Shown here one piece after another: positions 52,640 to 58,888 of a stretch of DNA of 64,000 nt. The number at the start of each line of letters is the position of its first letter. Position 1 is the first letter of the stretch. The translations under genes were made by a program, and so were the position numbers. The notes under the pieces are model-generated. The model saw only the letters and a program-made list of their open reading frames with translations. It made no database searches and was not told the DNA's origin. Origin of the DNA: Antiquaquibacter soli. Lineage in GTDB: Bacteria > Actinomycetota > Actinomycetes > Actinomycetales > Microbacteriaceae. The stretch is taken from NCBI RefSeq assembly GCF_030580675.1, contig NZ_JAUQUB010000001.1:1-64000 (forward strand). Reading direction: 5' to 3'.

Positions 52640-53578
52640 GTGGCCGGTTATGAACGCGTGGACGTTTCAGACTGGAAGTTTGCCGTCGAAGAGACAGCGG
52701 GCCGCAGCGAAAAGGTCTGGTTGGTGGATCCCGCGGACTCTGAGGAACCGCGCAATCGATGGCTGTTCAAGCCCGTGACGATACACAAGGACGGTTCGAT
52801 CCAATGCGGCGATCTTTCGGAGAAGATCGCCGCGGAAGTTGCATCGCTACTGGGAGTTCCTAGCGCCGAGATCCGCCTCGCTAAACGAGCGGGTCGCGAC
52901 GGCTCACTGTCTCGGAACATACGGCCCCGTGGATATGAACTCCACTCGGGGCACGTGTGGATGTCGGCCAGTCCAGACGTTCCCTATCCCGGCTTGGGCT
53001 GGGTGAACAAAGGTCGAGCGGCGGCTGGTTACAGCCTTCGTAACGTCCTCGATTCTCTTAGAGACATCGGCGCGCCCCCTGAGTCTAAGGGCGCTATCCG
53101 TGGCGCTCAGGAAACCTTCGTCTCATATCTCGCACTCGACGCGATCATCGCGAATGCAGATCGACACGAGAACAACTGGGGAATTCTGAGACCCATCGTG
53201 GGCGACGCGAAAACGCTGCTGGCGCCCGCATACGACAACGAAAACTCCCTCGGGTATCAACTCCCTGATGCCCACAAGACGTTGATCCTAGACGGAGCTA
53301 AGAGTGGAGGAGTCGAAGGATGGGCTACTCGTGGTCAGGCTGTTCGGTTTCACCACACTTCGGAGGCCATGCCGGACTTGGTTGCGTTCGCCGCGAACGC
53401 CATTAAAGAGGTCGGTACGCAGGACGAGTGGGAACAAAAACTTGGGGACTTCGAGTTCGATCTTGTGGAGGAAATGGTTTCCGCGATACCACAAATGTCC
53501 TCCGTGGCGCGTACATTCGCCGTTAAGCTCACCCATACCAACATCGAGAGGCTAAGACATGCCATCCGCGACGCTTGA
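52640..53578 (+). CDS. HipA-like kinase lacking N-subdomain 1 (HipT-like)
   Basis: The 312-residue protein has a complete HipA-type kinase core. G-R-S-E-K-V-W-L (residues 21-28) stands for the phosphate loop, and Lys44 in W-L-F-K-P is the ATP-binding lysine. Asp174 and Asn179 in A-D-R-H-E-N-N-W-G form the catalytic loop, and Asp199 in P-A-Y-D-N-E-N is the metal-binding Asp. The core starts almost at residue 13, so the usual N-subdomain 1 is absent, as in HipT of HipBST systems. G+C is markedly lower than in neighbours. It probably phosphorylates a protein target and acts as a toxin or defence effector; no HipB-type HTH gene is adjacent. Confidence 0.85.
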   Translation: MAGYERVDVSDWKFAVEETAGRSEKVWLVDPADSEEPRNRWLFKPVTIHKDGSIQCGDLSEKIAAEVASLLGVPSAEIRLAKRAGRDGSLSRNIRPRGYELHSGHVWMSASPDVPYPGLGWVNKGRAAAGYSLRNVLDSLRDIGAPPESKGAIRGAQETFVSYLALDAIIANADRHENNWGILRPIVGDAKTLLAPAYDNENSLGYQLPDAHKTLILDGAKSGGVEGWATRGQAVRFHHTSEAMPDLVAFAANAIKEVGTQDEWEQKLGDFEFDLVEEMVSAIPQMSSVARTFAVKLTHTNIERLRHAIRDA

Positions 53579-54362
53579 CCGCACTCCTTCAGGGGTTGCC
53601 GACGGTCGACAGCGGGAGCTGGTCGTGGCCTGGGGGCACCCAGACACCCGCGCGATTGCGCCAGTCGCGCTGTTGAGTTTCGACGGCGAAAAGTACTCCT
53701 TTGCCTATCTTGAATCTGCTGCTTCGGTGGCAGGTTTCAAGCCGCTTCTTGGCTTTCCGGAGTTTGGCGTTCAATACACATCGCGTGCACTATTCCCACT
53801 TTTTCAGCAGCGAGTCATGGATCCTAAGCGGCCTGACTTTGAACGCTACGTTTCAGAGTTGGGCCTTAGTGGTGAAACGTCACCGTGGGAGCAGATCTAT
53901 CGCTCGGGGGGATCGCGAGAAGGCGACACCCTGCAGCTCTTCCCCGTGCCGGAATACGCTGACGGCGCGTGGACAAGCAGGTTTCTCGTCCATGGGATGA
54001 GGCATCTTCTCGGCAAAACCGTACCCATAGACGGTGTTCCCAGAGGCGGCTACTCAGTCTCCGAGTTGGAATCCTTGCTCGGTGAATTGGTTGAAGGTGA
54101 ATCTCTTGAACTTGTTGCGGAGGAAACCAACGAGTACACCGATCGTGCGCTGCTCGTAACAACGCGAGGACGGTATCCGCTTGGCTATGTTCCTGATTTC
54201 TTGCTCTTCGGCGTCAAGCCCGCTCATAGTGACGGTCGGGTTCACGTGTTCGTTGAGAGAGTAAATCCACCAGAAGCGGGATGGCACCTGCGGCTCCTAG
54301 CGCGGATGACTATCGACGCAGGCCCAAACACCCGGTTCTTTGAATGGCAGAGCAGGAGCTAG
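53559..54362 (+). CDS. HipA N-subdomain-like plus HIRAN domain protein
   Basis: The 267-residue partner protein overlaps the kinase gene by 20 bases and has its own GAGAGG ribosome binding site. Residues about 19-115 (F-D-G-E-K-Y-S-F-A-Y, then F-P-L-F-Q-Q-R-V-M) resemble the N-subdomain 1 that the kinase lacks. Residues about 140-225 match the HIRAN fold: R-F-L-V-H-G-M-R-H-L, G-E-S-L-E-L-V-A-E-E-T-N, D-R-A-L-L-V and L-G-Y-V-P-D. HIRAN domains bind 3' DNA ends in eukaryotic remodelers. A role as antitoxin or DNA-damage/phage sensor for the kinase is inferred. Confidence 0.75.
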   Translation: MPSATLDRTPSGVADGRQRELVVAWGHPDTRAIAPVALLSFDGEKYSFAYLESAASVAGFKPLLGFPEFGVQYTSRALFPLFQQRVMDPKRPDFERYVSELGLSGETSPWEQIYRSGGSREGDTLQLFPVPEYADGAWTSRFLVHGMRHLLGKTVPIDGVPRGGYSVSELESLLGELVEGESLELVAEETNEYTDRALLVTTRGRYPLGYVPDFLLFGVKPAHSDGRVHVFVERVNPPEAGWHLRLLARMTIDAGPNTRFFEWQSRS

Positions 54363-54381
54363 ACGTTTAGCGAGTACCCAA

Positions 54382-55362
54382 TCAGCGAGCGGGGGTGGAT
54401 GCCCGCAGCACGACGTCCGCGGAGGGCAGGGATGACTCCTGCCCGAGTGCCAGGCGCACCGATGCGGCCCCGGCCTCCTCGAGGGGAAGGTGCACCGTGG
54501 TGAGAGCGGGGGAGACATCCCGAGCCGTCGGGATGTCGTCGTAGCCCGCCACCGCAACGGCGCCCGGCACGTCGACACCCCGGTCGCGGAGGGCCGACAT
54601 CGCGCCGATCGCCATGACGTCGTTGACGGCGAACACCGCGTCGATGCCGTCGAGGTCGAGGTCGTGCGCCGCCGCATAGCCGGCGTCACGGGAGAACGCG
54701 CCGTGAACGATCACCGGCGGAGTCGGCAGTCCGGCCGCGAACGCCGCAGCGCGGTCGCGAGCCGTGACGAGGTCGGCCGGCCCCGCGAGCACGGCGAAAC
54801 GCCGGTACCCGAGCTCGACGAGCGACCGGGCGAGAGCGGTAGCACCCGCGTTGTCGATCGCGACGGTCGCGAACGGGAGATCCTCCTGGCCGATCACGAC
54901 GACCCGACCGCCTGCCGACTCGAACGCCTCGAGCTCGCCGACGAGGGTCGCCCGCGACGGCTCGTCGGCGAATCGGGAGCCCGCGAGCACGAGGATGCGG
55001 GGGCGCTGGCCGCGGAGCATCCTCACCAGCTCGATCTCCCGCTGGGCGTCCCGCTCGGTGACGGCCATCGTGACGACGAGCCCCTCGCTCTCCGCCGCGC
55101 GGATCACTCCCGCGGCGATCGTCGAGAAGTAGGGGTCGGCGATGTCGCTCACAAGGAGGGCGACCGTCGAGGTTCCGCCGCGCGCGACAGCCTGCGCCGA
55201 GGCATTGACGGTGTAGCCGAGCTTCGCGGCGGCGGCGAGCACGCGCTCGCGGTACTCGTCCTTGACGCGTCGCTCGCTGCCGTTCAGGCTGCGGGATGCC
55301 GTCGCCAACGACACCCCGGCCTCCCGGGCCACGTCATACAGCGTCGGATTGCCTGCGGCCAC
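54382..55362 (-). CDS. LacI family transcriptional regulator
   Basis: The 326-residue protein has the HTH T-L-Y-D-V-A-R-E-A-G-V-S-L-A-T-A-S-R-S-L-N and an effector domain ending A-V-A-G-Y-D-D-I-P. It reads in the same direction as the Gfo/Idh-DUF993-isomerase operon and was probably its adjacent regulator before the HipA/HIRAN pair inserted between them. The C-terminus is slightly short for the family. Confidence 0.92.
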   Translation of the reverse strand: MAAGNPTLYDVAREAGVSLATASRSLNGSERRVKDEYRERVLAAAAKLGYTVNASAQAVARGGTSTVALLVSDIADPYFSTIAAGVIRAAESEGLVVTMAVTERDAQREIELVRMLRGQRPRILVLAGSRFADEPSRATLVGELEAFESAGGRVVVIGQEDLPFATVAIDNAGATALARSLVELGYRRFAVLAGPADLVTARDRAAAFAAGLPTPPVIVHGAFSRDAGYAAAHDLDLDGIDAVFAVNDVMAIGAMSALRDRGVDVPGAVAVAGYDDIPTARDVSPALTTVHLPLEEAGAASVRLALGQESSLPSADVVLRASTPAR

Positions 55363-55381
55363 GCGCCCACCCTAGCGGCAG

Positions 55382-55765
55382 CTAGCCCGCCTCCTCCGCG
55401 AAGTGCTCGGCGTCGTAGCGGTCGCGGTTCGCGGTGATGTCGCGCTCGTGGGCGAACGCCCAGGTCGCGAGGGCGATCACGGGCGGCACGATCGTCTCGC
55501 CGAGCTCGGTGAGCGCGTACTCGACGCGCGGCGGCACCTCGCCGTAGATGGTGCGCGAGACGAGTCCGTCGCGCTCGAGCTGGCGCAGGGTGAGCGTGAG
55601 CATGCGCTGGGAGATGCCGGGGATGCTGTGCCTCAAGGCCGTGAAGCGCTGGGGGCCGGCATCCAGCGTCCTGATCACGATGAGCGACCACTTGTCGCCG
55701 ATCCGGTTGAAGACCTCCCGGACGATCTCGATGCCGCCCGAGGGGCAGTCCGCGTCGGTGATCAT
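55382..55765 (-). CDS. HxlR family transcriptional regulator
   Basis: The 127-residue protein has the HxlR core: I-G-D-K-W-S-L-I-V-I-R-T-L, F-T-A-L-R, I-S-Q-R-M-L-T-L-T-L-R-Q-L-E and an N-terminal Cys at residue 7. It is divergent from the DoxX-like gene, its likely target. GGTTAC occurs twice in the gap between them and may form binding sites. Confidence 0.92.
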   Translation of the reverse strand: MITDADCPSGGIEIVREVFNRIGDKWSLIVIRTLDAGPQRFTALRHSIPGISQRMLTLTLRQLERDGLVSRTIYGEVPPRVEYALTELGETIVPPVIALATWAFAHERDITANRDRYDAEHFAEEAG

Positions 55766-55869
55766 GGTGCCTCCCGGTTACTCCCGTGTGCCTCGGGAAC
55801 ACTGCAGTGCCCCGCGACGATCGAGTACAAAGGTTACCAAACGTGCCTTAGTTCTCGAAAGGAACCACT

Positions 55870-56235
55870 ATGACCATCGCCGTGTGGATCGTCTCCGGCA
55901 TCACCGCCCTGCTCTTCGTCTTCGCGGGGGGCGTTAAGCTCCTCCGCTCGCGGGAGGACCTCAAGGCCCAGATGGCCTGGGTCGACGACTTCAGCCCGTG
56001 GCAGGTCAAGGCGATCGGCGCGCTCGAGGTGCTCGGCGCGATCGGGCTCATCCTTCCGGTGCTCACGGGCATCGCCCCGGTTCTGACGCCGATCGCCGCC
56101 GTCGGCCTCGCCGTGCTGCAGCTCGTCGCCGCCGTCGTGCACGCGCGCCGCAAGGAGCCGCAGATGATCGGCATCAACCTCGTGCTGGCTGCCCTCGCGG
56201 CCTTCGTGGCGGTAACCCGCTTCCTGGGTTACTGA
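55870..56235 (+). CDS. DoxX-like small membrane protein
   Basis: The 121-residue protein has four hydrophobic segments and the DoxX-like motif F-A-G-G-V-K-L near residue 18, followed by A-L-E-V-L-G-A-I-G-L-I-L-P. Members are linked to redox or thiosulfate-related membrane functions, but the role is uncertain. GAAAGGA precedes the ATG. The divergent HxlR gene suggests regulation by electrophiles or quinones. Confidence 0.87.
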   Translation: MTIAVWIVSGITALLFVFAGGVKLLRSREDLKAQMAWVDDFSPWQVKAIGALEVLGAIGLILPVLTGIAPVLTPIAAVGLAVLQLVAAVVHARRKEPQMIGINLVLAALAAFVAVTRFLGY

Positions 56236-56298
56236 TACCCGTCCCGCCTCGCGCGCCGCACTCACGCATCCCCCACACCAACCCCTACCTGTCTTTCT

Positions 56299-56387
56299 CT
56301 TTCCGAAACGACGGAGATCGGCGGCCCGACGGCCGTGAGATGCGGCGGAGGTCATGCGCCCCGCCCAATCTCCGTCGTTTCGGAAAG
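56299..56387. repeat. Long inverted repeat upstream of the tandem array
   Basis: The arms CTTTCCGAAACGACGGAGAT (56299-56318) and ATCTCCGTCGTTTCGGAAAG (56368-56387) are perfect 20-base complements. The 49-base spacer contains GGCGG/CCGCC pairs that could extend the stem. The right arm runs directly into the 15-bp tandem repeat array. Confidence 0.8.
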
Positions 56388-56485
56388 GGGAACTCCGGAA
56401 AGGGGAACTCCGGAAAGGGGAACTTCGGAGAGGGGAACTCCGGAAAGGGGAACTTCGGAGAGGGAGGCTTCGGAGAGGGAGCGGG
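56381..56485 (+). repeat. 15-bp tandem repeat array, seven units
   Basis: Five near-identical units of CGGAAAGGGGAACTC (variants ending CTT or beginning CGGAGAG) are followed by two more divergent ones, for 105 bases. The unit appears derived from the right arm of the adjacent inverted repeat. The array ends three bases before the -10 element of the next gene. It stays open when translated, but I read it as non-coding. Confidence 0.85.
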
Positions 56486-56487
56486 CG

Positions 56488-56493
56488 TACCGT
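56488..56493 (+). promoter_or_regulatory. -10 element next to the repeat array
   Basis: TACCGT lies seven bases before the ATG at 56501, so the -35 region would fall within the last repeat units. Confidence 0.45.
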
Positions 56494-56500
56494 TGCATCC

Positions 56501-57604
56501 ATGACCGTGCTCACGCCCGAACTGCTGGCGCGCATCCGCTCCCGCGCCGCCGGATACGACCGCGACAACGCCTTCTTCACCGAAGACCTGGACGAGCTCC
56601 GGGATGCCGGCTACCTGAAGCCGCGCAGCCTGCTCGAGACGGCGCGCGACCAGCGCCTGCTCGCGGCCTACGCCCCCGCCACGGCCCTCGCGATCAACAT
56701 GCACCTCGTGTGGGTGGGGGTCGCGCGGGTGCTCGCGGACCGGGGGGACGACTCGCTGCAGTGGCTGCTGGATGAGGCATCCGCCGGGGAGCTCTTCGCG
56801 TTCGGCAACAGCGAGCAGGGCAACGACCTCGTGCTGTGGGACTCGCTCACCACGGTCGACACCGTCGATGGCGGTTACGCGTTCACGGGGACGAAGATCT
56901 TCACGTCGCTGTCCCCGGCGTGGACGCGGCTCGGCATCTTCGGCAAGCACCGCGGCCCGGACGGCGACCGACTCATCCACGGCTTCATCACGCGCGAGAC
57001 GCCGGGATGGCACGCCAACGACGACTGGGACACCCTCGGCATGCGCGCCACCCAGTCCACCTCGACCGTGCTCGAGGGCGCCGTCGTGCCGCTCGACCGG
57101 GTCGCCCGCATCCTGCCCGTCGGACCGAATGCCGACCCGTTTATCTTCGGCATCTTCTCGAACTTCCTGCTCCTCGTCGGCAGCGTCTACGCCGGCATCG
57201 CCGACCGCGCTCTCGAGCTCGCGGTGGAGGCGGTGAAGAAGCGCTCGAGCCTCAAGACGGGGCTCACCTACGACAAGGACCCGGACTTCCGCTGGCGGAT
57301 CGCGGATGCCGCGCTCGCGCTCGACGCCCTCGCGCCGCAGCTCGAGTCGCTCGCCCGCGACGTGGACGAGCTCGCCGATCACGGAGCATCCTGGTTCCGC
57401 TACTTGACGGGGGCGAAGCACCGTGCCACCGAGACCGCGCGCTACGTCGTCGACCAGGCGATGCGCTCGGCGGGCGGAGGCGGGTACCGCAACGCGGCCG
57501 AGCTGTCGCGGCTGCAGCGCGATGTGCTCGCCGGCATCTACCACCCGAGCGACACCGAGTCGGTGCACTCGACGGTCGCGGCGAACCTCCTCGGCGCGCT
57601 GTAA
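56501..57604 (+). CDS. Acyl-CoA dehydrogenase-like flavoprotein
   Basis: The 367-residue protein has the acyl-CoA dehydrogenase layout: a helical N-terminal domain, a beta-domain with G-Y-A-F-T-G-T-K-I-F-T-S-L and T-L-G-M-R-A-T-Q-S, and a C-terminal helical bundle ending L-Q-R-D-V-L-A-G. The usual catalytic Glu is not evident, so it may be an oxygenase- or DszC-like member instead. The start at 56501 begins the conserved domain; extension into the repeat array would add a low-complexity R-K-G-E-L tail and was rejected. Confidence 0.87.
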   Translation: MTVLTPELLARIRSRAAGYDRDNAFFTEDLDELRDAGYLKPRSLLETARDQRLLAAYAPATALAINMHLVWVGVARVLADRGDDSLQWLLDEASAGELFAFGNSEQGNDLVLWDSLTTVDTVDGGYAFTGTKIFTSLSPAWTRLGIFGKHRGPDGDRLIHGFITRETPGWHANDDWDTLGMRATQSTSTVLEGAVVPLDRVARILPVGPNADPFIFGIFSNFLLLVGSVYAGIADRALELAVEAVKKRSSLKTGLTYDKDPDFRWRIADAALALDALAPQLESLARDVDELADHGASWFRYLTGAKHRATETARYVVDQAMRSAGGGGYRNAAELSRLQRDVLAGIYHPSDTESVHSTVAANLLGAL

Positions 57605-57612
57605 CAGGGTGC

Positions 57613-57630
57613 TTCTACACGCGGTAGAAT
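57613..57630 (+). promoter_or_regulatory. BlaI operator overlapping its -10 element
   Basis: TTCTAC-ACGCG-GTAGAA (57613-57629) is a perfect dyad that overlaps TAGAAT (57625-57630), the -10 element seven bases before the ATG. A bound BlaI-type repressor would block its own leaderless promoter. Confidence 0.65.
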
Positions 57631-57637
57631 TACCTCC

Positions 57638-57982
57638 ATGGCAACCCTCGGCGACCTCGAACGCTCCGTGATGGAGCTGCTCTGGGCGAGCGCCACGCCG
57701 CTGTCCGCGTACGACATCCAGGAGTCGCTCGGCGGCGATCGGGCGGCGACGACCGTGCTCACCGTGCTCTCGCGCCTCGAGAAGAAGGGCTTCGTCGCCC
57801 GCGAGCGCACCGCGCGCCCGCACCGCTACCGCGCCGTCGCGAGCCGCGAGGACCACATGGCCGACCTCATGCACGAGGTGCTCGGCTCATCCTCCGACCG
57901 CGTCGCCGTGCTCGAGCGGTTCGTCGGCCAGGTCAGCTCGGACGACGCCGAGGCTCTTCGCCGCCTGCTCGCCGGACGCTAG
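57638..57982 (+). CDS. BlaI/MecI/CopY family transcriptional regulator
   Basis: The 114-residue winged-helix repressor has L-E-R-S-V-M-E-L-L-W, T-T-V-L-T-V-L-S-R-L-E-K-K-G-F-V and the C-terminal dimer helix. It is followed by an M56 peptidase, the pairing known from BlaI-BlaR1. No beta-lactamase or PBP gene is near, so the trigger and target are unknown. Confidence 0.92.
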   Translation: MATLGDLERSVMELLWASATPLSAYDIQESLGGDRAATTVLTVLSRLEKKGFVARERTARPHRYRAVASREDHMADLMHEVLGSSSDRVAVLERFVGQVSSDDAEALRRLLAGR

Positions 57983-57990
57983 CGGCCAGG

Positions 57991-58884
57991 ATGCTCGCGC
58001 CCCTCCTCCTCGGCGCGCTCGCCGTGCTGCTCGCGTGGCCCGTGCCCCTGCTCCTCGCCGGCGCGCGCTGGACCCGACGCAGCCCTGCCGCGGCCCTCGT
58101 GCTGTGGCAGTCGATCGCGATCGCGGGCGGGCTGTCGATGATCGGGGCACTTTTGACGTTCGGGTTGCAGCCCTACGGGGATCACCTCGTGGCGGGCATC
58201 CTGGGCCTGGTCCGTGGGGAGGGCGAGGCTGATTTCTGGCACGTCTTCGCGCTCGCCGGTGCGGTGCTGCTCACGGGTCACCTGCTGCTCAACCTCGTGC
58301 TCACGGTCGTGACCGCCGAGCGCGATCGCCGCCGGCACGCGCAGCTGCTCATGCTGCTGAGCACCCCGGGCGCCGACGGGTCTCGTGTGCTCGACAGTCC
58401 GGCCCCGGTCGCGTACTGCCTGCCGGGTGCGCTCAGCTCGGTCACGGTCGTGTCTGCGGGCCTCATCGACCTCCTGGACGAGCCCGGGATGCTCGCCGTG
58501 ATCGAGCACGAGAAGGCGCACGTGAGGCAGCGCCACGACGTCGTGCTCGTGGCGTTCCGGGCGTGGTACATGTCGCTGCCGTGGTTCCCGATCGCGTACC
58601 GCGCGCAGCACGAGGTGGGCCTCCTCGTCGAGCTCCTCGCGGACGACCACGCGCGGCGGGCGGTCGACGACTCGGTGCTCGCCCAGACGATCACGCGCGT
58701 GGGAGAAGGGCACGGAGCATCCGATGCCCTGGCCACCCGGGTCGAGCGCCTCGGCCCGGATGCCCGCCCCCTGCCTCACCCCGTCGAGGCCCTCGTCGTG
58801 GCTGCGGCGGTGTCCCTGCTCGCCGTCCCGACGCTGCTGCTGCTCGCCCCCGCGGTCGCGGACCTCGCGGCGCTGGCCGCCTGA
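57991..58884 (+). CDS. M56 family (BlaR1-like) membrane metallopeptidase
   Basis: The 297-residue membrane protein has at least four hydrophobic segments and the zinc motif H-E-K-A-H (residues 173-177, HExxH) with further ligands in L-L-A-D-D-H-A. It lacks the extracellular penicillin-binding sensor domain of BlaR1. It likely cleaves or relieves the adjacent BlaI repressor by an unknown signal. It starts nine bases after the BlaI stop. Confidence 0.9.
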   Translation: MLAPLLLGALAVLLAWPVPLLLAGARWTRRSPAAALVLWQSIAIAGGLSMIGALLTFGLQPYGDHLVAGILGLVRGEGEADFWHVFALAGAVLLTGHLLLNLVLTVVTAERDRRRHAQLLMLLSTPGADGSRVLDSPAPVAYCLPGALSSVTVVSAGLIDLLDEPGMLAVIEHEKAHVRQRHDVVLVAFRAWYMSLPWFPIAYRAQHEVGLLVELLADDHARRAVDDSVLAQTITRVGEGHGASDALATRVERLGPDARPLPHPVEALVVAAAVSLLAVPTLLLLAPAVADLAALAA

Positions 58885-58888
58885 GTCA

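Noticed and set aside
56381-56485. Possible CRISPR array
   Set aside because: Units are contiguous 15-mers without spacers and no cas genes are near.
56354-56500. N-terminal extension of the acyl-CoA-dehydrogenase-like protein through the tandem repeats
   Set aside because: It would add a repetitive R-K-G-E-L tail unlike the family; a -10 element and the domain start support the ATG at 56501.
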